The position numbers and the translations under genes were made by a program. 64,000 nt of DNA from an uncultured Burkholderiales bacterium (GTDB lineage Bacteria > Pseudomonadota > Gammaproteobacteria > Burkholderiales > Burkholderiaceae_E): positions 1 to 64,000 of the forward strand of contig CAIVAS010000222.1 of NCBI GenBank assembly GCA_903903975.1, given 5' to 3'. The notes under the pieces were generated by a model. It ran no database searches, was not told where the DNA came from, and was given only the letters and a program-made list of their open reading frames with translations. Below, piece after piece: positions 34,926-43,743 of the stretch; within the stretch, counting starts at the first letter, position 1, and every line of letters starts with the position of its first letter.

Positions 34926-36137
34926 TCAGGCAGCGGCCGGTCTGATCACCTTCGCTTCTTTTATCGGGAGATTGATGAGTGCGGCTGCAACCGCCAGCAA
35001 GGCGTCGGCCCACCACATCCATGTATAGCTGCCAGTATTAGTCACCGCAAGGCCGCCCAGCCAGGCGCCAAAAAAGCCGCCCACCTGATGGCTGAGCAGC
35101 GTCAATCCGAAGAGCGTTGCCAGGTACCTGACACCAAACAGTTTGGCGGTGAGGCCCGCGGTCGGTGGCACGGTTGCCAGCCAGGTCAGGCCCAGCACCG
35201 CGGCAAACACATAGAAAGTCCAGGGATCTTTCGGGGCGGCCATATAGACCACCACCGCAACCGCACGACTGGCATACATCCAGAAAAGAATCATTTTCAT
35301 GCGAACCCGGTTGCCGAGTGACCCGACCACCAGGCTGCCCACCACATTGGCAAGACCGATGATCGCCAGTGAGGTGGATGCGACGCCAGCACTCAGGCCG
35401 CAGAGGTTGACCTCGCCCGGCAGGTGCGTGATGAGAAAGGCGATGTGAAAGCCGCAGGTGAAAAACCCGGCGTGAAGGCACCAGTAGCTGGGGTTGCGCA
35501 ATGCGGCGGCGATCTGACGACCCATGCCCGATTCTTCGCCAGACGCAGCACTGCCTGCACTCGCAGTGCTGCGCGGCTCGCTTCTCAAGAACCATCCCAG
35601 GGGCGCGGTCGTCAAGGCGATCACCGCCATCGTCCACAGCGCGGCCATCCAGCCATACGCCGACATCAACGCCTGGTTCAGCGGAGCGAAGATGAACTGC
35701 CCCATGCTGCCACCGGCATTGATGACGCCGCTTGCAAACGCGCGCTTTTCTGCCGGTAGGCGCTGGGAGGTTGCGCCGATCAGAATCGAGAAACTTCCGG
35801 CGCCCGCGCCGGCCGCACTCAGTACGCCGGCTGCCAGAATCAGGCCCCATTCAGTGGTCACCTGCGTGGTCAGATAGCTTCCGGCGGCCAGCAGGACCGC
35901 CCCCAGCGCAATGATGCGCCCGGCTCCCCAGCGGTCGGCCACAGCGCCGAATACCGGTTGCACCACGCCCCAAACCAGCTGGCCGATGGCGAAGGCGAAA
36001 CTGATCTTCGCAATGCCAAGGCCGGTGTGGGTATTCAACGGGGAGACAAACAGACCCATGGACTGTCGTGCGCCCATGGTGACCATGAGGATTGCGGCCG
36101 CAATCGAAATATAGAACCAGGACGAACGGGTTGGCAT
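34926..36137 (-). CDS. MFS transporter (OFA/YbfB-like)
   Basis: Major facilitator permease of 403 residues from ATG 36137. The frame is open for 49 more residues upstream, but those are polar and lack homology to transporters. Twelve hydrophobic segments can be followed; the A-motif-like loop FGAVADRWGAGRIIALG lies near residue 62-78, and SGVINAGGSMGQFIFAPL near 131-148. The layout fits oxalate/formate-antiporter-like and monocarboxylate carriers. It is divergent from a Bug receptor gene. Substrate unknown; an organic acid import or export role would fit the surrounding catabolic genes. Confidence 0.92.
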   Translation of the reverse strand: MPTRSSWFYISIAAAILMVTMGARQSMGLFVSPLNTHTGLGIAKISFAFAIGQLVWGVVQPVFGAVADRWGAGRIIALGAVLLAAGSYLTTQVTTEWGLILAAGVLSAAGAGAGSFSILIGATSQRLPAEKRAFASGVINAGGSMGQFIFAPLNQALMSAYGWMAALWTMAVIALTTAPLGWFLRSEPRSTASAGSAASGEESGMGRQIAAALRNPSYWCLHAGFFTCGFHIAFLITHLPGEVNLCGLSAGVASTSLAIIGLANVVGSLVVGSLGNRVRMKMILFWMYASRAVAVVVYMAAPKDPWTFYVFAAVLGLTWLATVPPTAGLTAKLFGVRYLATLFGLTLLSHQVGGFFGAWLGGLAVTNTGSYTWMWWADALLAVAAALINLPIKEAKVIRPAAA

Positions 36138-36467
36138 GAAATGGCCTTTGCTTGCTGCATCCGCGCAGGCCTGAGGCTGGACGCGTCGACTCAGTGAACT
36201 TTCCGGTGCAGATGTTACGCCAGCCGCCGTCCTTGATGATCGGGGACATCGGCAGCAGGACCTGTTGCGCCTGAGTACTCGCAAAGGGCGTCAGGCCAAG
36301 GAATAGCGCTGGCAACCGCTTTACGGAAACCGAGACGCTGGTCGCCCTCGCGAGTCAGCGCATGCATTGACGCAGGCAAGCCTCGGCATGAACATGGCCG
36401 GATGAGCCGAAATCGGCCAGGGTGGGTTGCCCTTGACTGGCGCCCCGATCGTGAGGAGCGAGACAGC
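36138..36467. other. Divergent intergenic region between MFS and Bug receptor genes
   Basis: This 330-bp stretch contains no gene that I can support. A minus-strand frame here (from a TTG at 36315) starts with a hydrophobic segment but reads on through the MFS start in another frame and looks accidental. A weak promoter candidate faces the Bug gene: TTGACG at 36367-36372 and GAACAT at 36390-36395, 17 bp apart. Confidence 0.4.
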
Positions 36468-37499
36468 ATGAAACGCATCATCGTGAATGAAGAGATCAAC
36501 GTCCCTGCGCAGCGACGTGTCCTTGCCCCCCGCCGGGTGCTGCTGAAAGCATTGACTGCCGGCGCGATGCTGACTGCGCTGCCGATGTCTGCCCTGGCTC
36601 AGACCTATCCGAGTCGTCCGATCACGATCATCGTTCCGGCTGCGCCGGGCGGCATCCTCGATCAGGCGGCACGACTGGTGGCGGTCGAACTGGCCAAGGT
36701 CGTCAGTCAGCCGGTGGTGGTCGAGAACAAGGCCGGTGCCAGCCAGATCATCGGTGCGCAGGCGGTCGCTCGGGCTGAACCCGATGGCTACACGCTGCTG
36801 ATGGGCAGTATCGGGCCGAATGCGGCCCACTATGGCCTCTATCCGAAACTGCCTTACACACCGGCTGATTTTGCGCCGGTCGTGCATGTGATCTCGATGC
36901 CGAATGTGCTGCTGGTCAATCCCGAGGTGCCTGCGCGCACCGTGGCCGAACTGGTGAGTCTTGCCAAAGCCAAGCCGGGCGCGCTGGTGCTGGGCTCTTC
37001 AGGCACCGCCACCTCGGGACATCTGGGCGCCGAACTCCTGATGGCGCGTGCCGGCATCTCGCTGACCCATGTTCCCTACAAGGGCTCAACGCCCGCGCTG
37101 ACCGATCTGGTCGGCGGGCAGGTGCAGGTCATGGTCGACAACCTGGTCACCGCGGCGCCGCAGATCAAGGCAGGGCGGGTGCGCGCACTCGCCGTCACCG
37201 GTTTGCAGCGCGTGCCGGGTTTTCCGGAGATTCCAACGATTGCGGAGTCCGGCTATCCGGGCTTTGATGTGACGGTGTGGGTCGGTCTAATGGCCCCGGG
37301 CAAGACACCGCCCGCGATCATCGACACCCTGAACCGCGAAGTCGGCAAGATCCTCGCCCAACCGCAGATCAAGCAGAAAGTGGCCGATATGGGCGGCGCC
37401 ACGATTCCGATGAGCCCGGCTGAGTTCAGTGCCTTTGTGCGCGCAGAAATCGACAAATGGGGCGCGGTAACCAAAGCGGCGAATATCAAGGCTGAGTGA
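36468..37499 (+). CDS. Bug/TctC-family tripartite tricarboxylate transporter substrate receptor
   Basis: Periplasmic receptor of 343 residues. ATG 36468 is preceded by GAGGAG at 36453-36458. The N-terminal 25 residues are polar (MKRIIVNEEINVPAQRRVLAP) before the signal core (LKALTAGAMLTALPMSALAQ, cleavage near 44). Mature motifs: YPSRPITIIVPAAPGG, the ligand Asp in LDQAARLVA, VVVENKAGASQIIGA, LTHVPYKGSTPALTDLVGGQVQV near 205. It is the second orphan Bug receptor in the window and has no adjacent TctA/TctB. It may deliver an organic acid in conjunction with a permease encoded elsewhere, or act in sensing as BugE does. Confidence 0.94.
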   Translation: MKRIIVNEEINVPAQRRVLAPRRVLLKALTAGAMLTALPMSALAQTYPSRPITIIVPAAPGGILDQAARLVAVELAKVVSQPVVVENKAGASQIIGAQAVARAEPDGYTLLMGSIGPNAAHYGLYPKLPYTPADFAPVVHVISMPNVLLVNPEVPARTVAELVSLAKAKPGALVLGSSGTATSGHLGAELLMARAGISLTHVPYKGSTPALTDLVGGQVQVMVDNLVTAAPQIKAGRVRALAVTGLQRVPGFPEIPTIAESGYPGFDVTVWVGLMAPGKTPPAIIDTLNREVGKILAQPQIKQKVADMGGATIPMSPAEFSAFVRAEIDKWGAVTKAANIKAE

Positions 37500-37506
37500 G
37501 TCACGG

Positions 37507-37536
37507 CCGACTAAGTCAAAGCGCACTAAGTCGAAG
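37507..37536. repeat. Two tandem 15-bp repeats after the Bug receptor gene
   Basis: CCGACTAAGTCAAAG (37507-37521) is followed directly by CGCACTAAGTCGAAG (37522-37536). The pair starts 7 bp after the Bug stop in a 61-bp convergent spacer. Confidence 0.65.
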
Positions 37537-37560
37537 CTGATCGGGCGGTCTTCGTGAGCA

Positions 37561-38148
37561 TCAGACGGGATCCTGCATGAACAGCCGTTGCCATCCGGTG
37601 TGCCCGAGGCGCCGCAGCGTCTCGATGTTGCGCTCGTAGATCTCGCCGGCATCAGCAAAGGCGGCGACTGCACGCTCGATGCTGTCCTCGCGCAGCAGGT
37701 GCAGCATCGGAAAGGGTGATCGGTTGCTGCAGTTTTCAATGTCGTCCGGATCGCTGCCGGCAAACTCATACGCCGGGTGAAAACTCGCGATCTGCAGGAC
37801 GCCCTCAAGGCCTTCCTTGCGCAGCAGTCGGTCGGCCTGGCGCAAAAAGGTGGTGTAGTCGATGAAGTCGGTCAGCGCCTGCGGATGGATCAGCAGTGTC
37901 GTGTCGATCTCGTTCGCGTCGGTCTTCGCCAGCAAAAACATTTCGTCGCGCAGCACTGCGAGCAGTTCGCTGGTGCTGCTTGCCTGCGTAACAACATAGC
38001 GGATTTGCCGCTTCACATGAACCGCCTTGGCAAACGGGCACAGGTTCAGGCCGATCACCGCCACCTCGAGCCAGTGCCGGGTGGCGGCGATCACATCGCA
38101 CTGTTCGCCGGTGTCAGAGCCATCGTTTCGATCAAGGGATTCCCTCAT
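37561..38148 (-). CDS. DUF1415 domain-containing protein
   Basis: Cytoplasmic protein of 195 residues. DUF1415 features: TRHWLEVAVIGLNLCPFAKAV near residues 24-44 with the conserved Cys-Pro-Phe, TLLIHPQALTDFIDYTTFL near 83-101, LQIASFHPAYEFAG near 117-130 and SPFPMLHLLREDSIERAV near 144-161. The function is not known. Its ATG overlaps the stop of the upstream hydrolase gene as ATGA, so the two are probably translated together. It converges with the Bug receptor gene. Confidence 0.9.
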   Translation of the reverse strand: MRESLDRNDGSDTGEQCDVIAATRHWLEVAVIGLNLCPFAKAVHVKRQIRYVVTQASSTSELLAVLRDEMFLLAKTDANEIDTTLLIHPQALTDFIDYTTFLRQADRLLRKEGLEGVLQIASFHPAYEFAGSDPDDIENCSNRSPFPMLHLLREDSIERAVAAFADAGEIYERNIETLRRLGHTGWQRLFMQDPV

Positions 38149-39014
38149 TGCGAGCCGAGCTTCCTGGCCGGCAGGACGCCTATCTCGAGCGCGAATCGAT
38201 CGAACTCAGGCAGCCAGATGTCCTGTCCGCTGCGACTGCCGAACATGCCGTGGGCATCGCCGGCGGGAAAGGTACCGAAGGCAATCATGCGGGCGTTGCC
38301 GCCGGCGTCTGAGTACGCGGCGTACATCGCTTCCCAGGTGTCACGGCGCCAATAGCTGTCGTTATCGCCATAGAACCAGAGCGACGGAATGCGGGTGTCG
38401 CGGCCGTAGGCACCGAAGGCTCGTGCCAGCCCCGCCTCCCAGGCAACGCAATTGTCATTTCGAAGTCCACCAGCGAAGTTCACCAGACCCTTGACGCCAG
38501 GGCGACCCAGCGTGCCCAGCGCCAGCGTGCTCATACCGCCGTGGGACTGGCCCATCACGATGATGCGGGTGGCATCGGCCTGCGGCAGCGTGGCGAGGTG
38601 ATCGAGCACTGCAACGATGTCATCAGCCTGCTCCAGACCATTGCTCTCGGTATTGCAGCCGACCGAGTTATAGCTGCCGGTTGATTTCGAGAAGCCGCGA
38701 CGCATCGGCAACACCACCAGAAATCCGCGTTCGACCAGCGAGCGCGACGGCAGTGTGTAGCGGGCACGCGCTTGAAAGCGCGGGTCGCCGGAAGCCTTGC
38801 CGTGGTTGATCACCGCAAGCGGGAAAGGCCCATCGCCCGGCGGCGAAAAGATCGTGACTTCGAGGGTTGAGCCAAAGAGCCCCGGCTTGGTGACGCTGAT
38901 GATCTGCTCTCGCAGCCTGGCATCCAGTGGCGGCGACTGAGCCATTGCATCCGGCGCAAGCAGCGCCACGGTGAGTGAGGCAATCACCGCGAGGCTTGAA
39001 AAACGCCGGCTCAT
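38145..39014 (-). CDS. Secreted alpha/beta hydrolase (dienelactone hydrolase-like)
   Basis: Hydrolase of 289 residues with an N-terminal signal peptide (LAVIASLTVALLAPDAMAQ, cleavage near 26). The nucleophile Ser lies in VMGQSHGGMS (near residue 153), a likely Asp in LWFYGDNDSYW (about 215) and the His in AGDAHGMFG (about 253). ATG 39014 is chosen because it places the signal peptide at the start. It is 25 bp downstream of the MccB stop on the same strand and overlaps the DUF1415 gene. It may cleave an ester or lactone in the periplasm. Substrate unknown. Confidence 0.85.
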   Translation of the reverse strand: MSRRFSSLAVIASLTVALLAPDAMAQSPPLDARLREQIISVTKPGLFGSTLEVTIFSPPGDGPFPLAVINHGKASGDPRFQARARYTLPSRSLVERGFLVVLPMRRGFSKSTGSYNSVGCNTESNGLEQADDIVAVLDHLATLPQADATRIIVMGQSHGGMSTLALGTLGRPGVKGLVNFAGGLRNDNCVAWEAGLARAFGAYGRDTRIPSLWFYGDNDSYWRRDTWEAMYAAYSDAGGNARMIAFGTFPAGDAHGMFGSRSGQDIWLPEFDRFALEIGVLPARKLGSQ

Positions 39015-39039
39015 CACTCGTGCTCCGCGTGGCTGTTGC

Positions 39040-40647
39040 TCACATCCGGAACACGCCAAAGCGCGTCTCGGCAATCGGCGCGTTCAGGCTGGCTGACATG
39101 GCGAGCGCCAGCACCCGGCGCGTGTCGGCCGGATCGATGATGCCGTCGTCCCACAGACGCGCGGTGGCGTAATAGGGATGGCCTTCGCGCTCGTATTGCG
39201 CGCGCAGAGGTTCCTTGAAAGCGGCCTCTTCTTCGGCACTCCAGGCGCCGCCGCGCCCCTCGATGCCGTCGCGCTTGACGGTGGCCAGCACCGAGGCGGC
39301 CTGCTCGCCGCCCATCACGCTGATGCGCGCATTCGGCCACATCCACAGAAAACGCGGCGAGTAGGCGCGTCCGCACATGCCGTAGTTGCCGGCGCCGAAG
39401 CTGCCGCCGATGATGATCGTGAACTTGGGTACCTGCGCACAGGCCACGGCAGTAACCATCTTTGCGCCGTTGCGTGCAATGCCTTCATTTTCGTATTTGC
39501 GACCCACCATGAAGCCGCTGATGTTCTGCAAAAAGAGCAGCGGAATCTTGCGCTGGCAGCACAGTTCGATGAAATGCGCGGCCTTGAGCGCCGACTCCGA
39601 AAAGAGGATGCCGTTGTTGGCGATGATGCCGATCGGCATGCCGTGGATGCGCGCAAAGCCGGTGACAAGCGTCGTGCCGTAGCGGGCCTTCCATTCGTCG
39701 AAGGCCGAGTCGTCGACGATGCGCGCGATCACCTCGCGCACGTCATAGGGCTTGCGCGTGTCGGTGGGCAGCACGCCATAGAGCTCGCGCGGATCGTAGC
39801 GCGGCTCGACCGGGGCGGTACGCACCAGCTGCTCCGGCTTTTGCCAGTTGAGATTGGCCACGATGCCCCGTGCAATCGACAGTGCATGCGCATCGTCATT
39901 GGCCAGCCAGTCGACCACGCCCGACAGGCGCGAGTGCACATCGCCGCCGCCGAGGTCTTCGGGTGTGACCACTTCGCCGGTGGCGGCTTTTACCAGCGGC
40001 GGGCCGCCCAGAAAGATGGTGCCCTGGTTGCGGACGATGATCGACTCGTCGCTCATCGCCGGCACATAGGCGCCGCCTGCGGTGCACGAGCCCATGACCA
40101 CCGCGATCTGCGGAATGCCGCGGGCCGACAGATTGGCCTGATTGAAGAAGATGCGACCGAAGTGATCGCGGTCGGGAAACACCTCATCCTGGTTGGGCAG
40201 GTTGGCGCCGCCCGAATCGACCAGGTAGACGCAGGGCAGGCGGTTTTCGGCGGCGATTTCCTGCGCGCGCAGATGCTTCTTCACAGTCACCGGGTAATAG
40301 GTGCCGCCCTTGACGGTTGCGTCATTGCACACGATCAGGCATTCGACGCCGGACACCCGGCCGATGCCGGTGATGATGCCGGCGCAGGGTGCCTCGTTGT
40401 CGTACATCTCGTGCGCGGCCATCGGCGAGAGCTCGAGAAACGCCGTGCCGGGGTCGAGCAGCTGATCGATGCGATCGCGCGGCAGCAGCTTGCCGCGCGA
40501 GGTATGTCGGTCGCGGGCGGTCTTGCCGCCGCCGTCGGCCGCTGTGGCGCAGTGCGCGCGCAGCTCATCAACCAGCGCGGCCATGGCCTGCGAGTTGGTC
40601 TTGAAGTCGGCAGATCGGGTGTCCAGGCGGGATTCGATGGCGGGCAT
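39040..40647 (-). CDS. liuB: 3-methylcrotonyl-CoA carboxylase beta (carboxyltransferase) subunit
   Basis: Carboxyltransferase of 535 residues, the usual MccB size. Motifs: [18 protein letters not shown] near 50-67, [20 protein letters not shown] near 138-157, [20 protein letters not shown] near 180-199 and [16 protein letters not shown] near 206-221. The C-half has [17 protein letters not shown] near 368 and [20 protein letters not shown] near 408. [11 protein letters not shown] is typical of MCC beta. Start ATG 40647 is 7 bp after the HAD gene stop. Its alpha partner LiuD is 23 kb away on the same strand. With LiuD it forms methylglutaconyl-CoA in leucine degradation. Confidence 0.95.
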   Translation of the reverse strand: MPAIESRLDTRSADFKTNSQAMAALVDELRAHCATAADGGGKTARDRHTSRGKLLPRDRIDQLLDPGTAFLELSPMAAHEMYDNEAPCAGIITGIGRVSGVECLIVCNDATVKGGTYYPVTVKKHLRAQEIAAENRLPCVYLVDSGGANLPNQDEVFPDRDHFGRIFFNQANLSARGIPQIAVVMGSCTAGGAYVPAMSDESIIVRNQGTIFLGGPPLVKAATGEVVTPEDLGGGDVHSRLSGVVDWLANDDAHALSIARGIVANLNWQKPEQLVRTAPVEPRYDPRELYGVLPTDTRKPYDVREVIARIVDDSAFDEWKARYGTTLVTGFARIHGMPIGIIANNGILFSESALKAAHFIELCCQRKIPLLFLQNISGFMVGRKYENEGIARNGAKMVTAVACAQVPKFTIIIGGSFGAGNYGMCGRAYSPRFLWMWPNARISVMGGEQAASVLATVKRDGIEGRGGAWSAEEEAAFKEPLRAQYEREGHPYYATARLWDDGIIDPADTRRVLALAMSASLNAPIAETRFGVFRM

Positions 40648-40654
40648 GGTGATA

Positions 40655-41323
40655 TCAGTGAGAAAGAAGATCGGGCAGGCGGTGCATGTCGGCAAACACC
40701 GCGCTTGCGCCATGGGCCAGCAGCTTGCGCGGATCGTTGCGCTCGCAATAGCCGAAAACGATGGCGCCGGCAGCAGTGCCGGCCTGCACGCCGACCGGTG
40801 TGTCTTCGATCACCAGGCAGCGTGACGGATCGGCGCCCAGCGCGCGGGCGGCCATCAGATAGACATCGGGCGCGGGCTTGGCATGCTCGACCATGTCGGC
40901 ACCGAAGAGCCAGGACGGTTGCCGGTCGGGCGCCTCGAAACGATTCAGCAGTCCGGTTGTGCCCAGCGTCAGACGCATCTTGGCGCGATCGCCGCCCGAG
41001 GCCACCGCAACCGCGATACCGCGGGCGGCCAGCACATCGAGCACATGGACAATGCCGGTGACGGCCACCACCTGTGCCGACAGCGCCGCATTGCGGCGCG
41101 CCAGATAGGCGTCGGTCCAGCCTGCCGGCAAGGGTTTACCGAGTTGCGATTCGATGATCCGGATGTCTTCGCGCAGCGACTTGCCCATGAAGAGTTCGGC
41201 GGCATCGTGCTCGGTGAGCGACAGACCGGCATCGTTAACCATGGCGGTCAGCACCGCCATGGTGATCGGCTCGCTGTCGACCAGCACGCCGTCGCAATCG
41301 AAGATCACCGCCTCGACGCGCAT
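40655..41323 (-). CDS. HAD-family hydrolase (beta-phosphoglucomutase/phosphatase-like)
   Basis: HAD phosphatase of 222 residues: motif [13 protein letters not shown] (residues 8-19) with the nucleophile Asp, a four-helix cap (20-90), motif [13 protein letters not shown] near 107, the Lys of motif III in [12 protein letters not shown] near 148-159 and motif [14 protein letters not shown] near 172-183. It probably dephosphorylates a small sugar or metabolite phosphate. It lies between the dienelactone hydrolase and MccB genes and seems to be carried in the liu transcript. A direct role in leucine degradation is not evident. Confidence 0.92.
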   Translation of the reverse strand: MRVEAVIFDCDGVLVDSEPITMAVLTAMVNDAGLSLTEHDAAELFMGKSLREDIRIIESQLGKPLPAGWTDAYLARRNAALSAQVVAVTGIVHVLDVLAARGIAVAVASGGDRAKMRLTLGTTGLLNRFEAPDRQPSWLFGADMVEHAKPAPDVYLMAARALGADPSRCLVIEDTPVGVQAGTAAGAIVFGYCERNDPRKLLAHGASAVFADMHRLPDLLSH

Positions 41324-41374
41324 CCCTGATCAGCCGTGCAGTTGCAAATGACGCGTCATGGCGCAGATCCGGCG

Positions 41375-42043
41375 TCAGGCATGGCTCAGGTTCTGCTCGA
41401 AGAAGGCGAGGGAGCGCGCAAGCGCGGTGGTCGCGCTGTCGTCGTACCAGTCGGGATGGCCATGGCGATTGAAGCCGTGCCCGGCCGGATAGACATGGCA
41501 GGCCGCCTGCGGATGGGCTTGGCTGATGCGCTTGACCATGTCCATCGTGATCATGGCGTCTTTCTCGCCGAAGTGAAACATCATCGGCGCCTGCAGCCGC
41601 TCGTGCAGATAAGGCACGGTGCGACCGCCGTAATAGCCCACCGAGGGCAGGCCCAGACGGGTGGCCGACAGATAGGCCACGCTGCCGCCCCAGCAGTAGC
41701 CGACCACGCCGGTCGGCAGCCCATTGGCGAGTTGCTGTTGTGCCGCGCGAATGTCGCGCAGCGGCGCATCCAGACCCAGCGCATCGACCAGCGTGCGCCC
41801 ACGGGCCGTGCCCTCAGGCGTGTAGCCGAGTTCGACACCCGATTCGATGCGGTCGAAAAAGGCCGGTGCGACCGCGAGATAGCCGGCCGCCGCGTACTGC
41901 TGCGCCGCGACCCAGCGGATGTGGTCGTTGACGCCGAAGATTTCCTGCACGACCACGATGCAGGCTTTGGGCGCACCCTGCGGACGTGCCACGAAGGCCC
42001 GTACTGACTTGCCGTCGATGGCGTTGATCTGAACTGTCTCCAT
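41375..42043 (-). CDS. Dienelactone hydrolase family protein
   Basis: Alpha/beta hydrolase of 222 residues with the Cys-Asp-His triad of dienelactone hydrolases: Cys in VGYCWGGS (about 117), Asp in FGEKDAMITMDM (about 162) and His in YPAGHGFNRHG (about 193). The N-terminal segment ACIVVVQEIFGVNDHIRWVA (about 28-47) contains the usual Glu. The family hydrolyses dienelactone or related esters. It lies 51 bp upstream of the HAD gene. No chlorocatechol genes are near, so it may act on a different ester or thioester. Confidence 0.92.
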   Translation of the reverse strand: METVQINAIDGKSVRAFVARPQGAPKACIVVVQEIFGVNDHIRWVAAQQYAAAGYLAVAPAFFDRIESGVELGYTPEGTARGRTLVDALGLDAPLRDIRAAQQQLANGLPTGVVGYCWGGSVAYLSATRLGLPSVGYYGGRTVPYLHERLQAPMMFHFGEKDAMITMDMVKRISQAHPQAACHVYPAGHGFNRHGHPDWYDDSATTALARSLAFFEQNLSHA

Positions 42044-42096
42044 CCCTGTCTCCGGTATGTTTGGTCGTTGAAAGTGAGTTCGTTGAGTCGCCGGAT

Positions 42097-43257
42097 TCAG
42101 GCACTGTCGGCATTGGCCAGCGCCCGCCCGATCAGGATCTTCTGAATATCGCTGGTGCCCTCATAGATCTGGCAGACGCGCACGTCGCGCCAGATCCGCT
42201 CGACCGGGAAGTCAGACACATAACCGTATCCGCCATGAATCTGGATGGCGTCCGAGCACACCCGCTCAGCCATCTCCGAGGCAAAGAGCTTGGCCATCGC
42301 GGCTTCTTTCAGACAGGGTTGGCCGGCATCCTTGAGCGCGGCCGCATGAAGGATGAGCTGGCGCGCTGCTTCAAGACTGGTGGCCATGTCGGCAAGACGA
42401 AACTGCACCGCCTGATGCTCGAAGATCGGCACCCCGAAGGCCTCGCGCTCCCTGGCATAGCGCAGTGCGGCTTCGAAGGCCGCGCGCGCCATGCCGAGCG
42501 ACTGCGACGCAATGCCGATGCGCCCGCCCTCGAGCCCGGACAGCGCAATCTTGTAGCCCTGGCCTTCTTCGCCCAGCAGATTCTCGGCCGGCACCCGGCA
42601 GTCCTCGAAGGCGATCTGGGCGGTGTCCGAGGCATGCTGGCCGACTTTTTCCTCGAGCCTTGCCACGCGATAGCCTGGCGTGGCGGTGGGCACCATGAAG
42701 GCCGAGATGCCGCGCTTGCCGGCGGCTTTGTCGGTGACCGCCATGACGATCGCGACATCGGCATGCTTGCCCGAGGTGATGAACTGCTTGACCCCGTCGA
42801 TCACATACGACACGCGTCCGTCTGACGCGGTTTCTCGCCTGGCGGTGGTGCGCAGCGCCGAGGCATCTGACCCGACATGCGGCTCGGTGAGGCAAAAGGC
42901 GCCGAGCATCTCGCCACTGGCCAGTGGCGCGAGCCACCGCGCTTTTTGCGCCTCGTTGGCGTAGGTCATCAGGATCGAGGCCACCGGGCAGTTGTTGACC
43001 GAAATGATGGTCGAGGTGGCGCCGCAGCCGGCAGCGATTTCTTCGATGATGACCGCAAGTGCGGTGTAGTCGAGGCCCGCGCCGCCCCAGCGCTCGGGCA
43101 CCGCCACGCCATAGCAGCCGAGCGCCGCCAGCCCATTCAGGGCCTGCGCCGGAAAGGTCGACTCGCGGTCCCAGCGGGCAGCGTGAGGTGTGATCTCGGC
43201 GGTGACAAAGGCGCGCACCGCATCGCGCACCTGGGCATGTTCGGCGGACAGGATCAT
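42097..43257 (-). CDS. Acyl-CoA dehydrogenase (short/branched-chain type)
   Basis: Acyl-CoA dehydrogenase of 386 residues, compact and full length. FAD/substrate loop FCLTEPHVGSDASALRTTA near 122-140, YVIDGVKQFITSGKHADVAIV near 150, VGQHASDTAQIAFEDCRVP near 203 and the catalytic Glu in VCQIYEGTSDIQKILIGRAL near 363-382. The classic YEGT motif separates it from the four operon dehydrogenases and from isovaleryl-CoA dehydrogenase at 46757. It likely oxidises short or branched acyl-CoA such as butyryl- or methylbutyryl-CoA. It is in the minus-strand liu run, 49 bp downstream of the RidA gene. Confidence 0.94.
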   Translation of the reverse strand: MILSAEHAQVRDAVRAFVTAEITPHAARWDRESTFPAQALNGLAALGCYGVAVPERWGGAGLDYTALAVIIEEIAAGCGATSTIISVNNCPVASILMTYANEAQKARWLAPLASGEMLGAFCLTEPHVGSDASALRTTARRETASDGRVSYVIDGVKQFITSGKHADVAIVMAVTDKAAGKRGISAFMVPTATPGYRVARLEEKVGQHASDTAQIAFEDCRVPAENLLGEEGQGYKIALSGLEGGRIGIASQSLGMARAAFEAALRYAREREAFGVPIFEHQAVQFRLADMATSLEAARQLILHAAALKDAGQPCLKEAAMAKLFASEMAERVCSDAIQIHGGYGYVSDFPVERIWRDVRVCQIYEGTSDIQKILIGRALANADSA

Positions 43258-43306
43258 CGAAAACTCGGCTTCAGTTCGTCTTCAGTTTGGATGCGGCAAT
43301 GCCTGC

Positions 43307-43738
43307 TCAGGCGATATACGGACTCGGCATCGCGGGCGGCGCAATCCGGGCGTCGACTTCGATCTCGATCTTCATGCGCGGATCGACCAGCCCGACCACC
43401 ATCGCGGTGGCGGCCGGCCGGGCGCGCGCGAAATACTGACCGAAGACCGGCGCCAGCAGCGTGAAGAGTTCCGGCTCGGTAAAGAGATAGCGCACCCGCA
43501 CCACATCCTCGAGCGAGCAGCCCGCCTGAGCGAGCGCGGCACTGATATTGGCAAAGCACTGATGGGTCTGGGCGACCGGATCGGCATCGATGCTCATGTC
43601 GGCATAGTTGAAGCCGGTGGTGCCCGAGACCAGCACACTGTCGCCGTCGACGATCGCCCGCGAATAGCCGGCAGTTGCTTCGAAGGCGGACCCCGACGAA
43701 ATCCGCCGCAGCCCGCCGTCTGTTTTGAGCGTTGCCAT
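43307..43738 (-). CDS. RidA/YjgF family protein
   Basis: RidA-like protein of 143 residues from ATG 43738. It has FEATAGYSRAIVDGDSVLVSG near 16-36, QTHQCFANISAALAQAGCSLEDVVRVRYL near 60-88, and ARPAATAMVVGLVDPRMKIEIEVDA near 109-133. The Arg/Glu pair of the imine-deaminase site is only partly as in RidA proper. Family members remove reactive enamine/imine intermediates from amino acid metabolism. It lies 5 bp after the thiolase stop, in the liu run, which fits branched-chain amino acid turnover. Confidence 0.88.
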   Translation of the reverse strand: MATLKTDGGLRRISSGSAFEATAGYSRAIVDGDSVLVSGTTGFNYADMSIDADPVAQTHQCFANISAALAQAGCSLEDVVRVRYLFTEPELFTLLAPVFGQYFARARPAATAMVVGLVDPRMKIEIEVDARIAPPAMPSPYIA

Positions 43739-43743
43739 GCCGG

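Noticed and set aside
35851-36315. 154-residue minus-strand frame with a hydrophobic start (LPALFLGLTPFASTQAQ)
   Set aside because: It looks like a signal peptide, but needs a TTG start and runs into the MFS gene in another frame with no domain; probably accidental.
17532-39039. Mobile genomic island
   Set aside because: I found no integrase, transposase, tRNA target, flanking direct repeat or obvious GC shift by eye; only the interruption of liu gene order suggests insertion.
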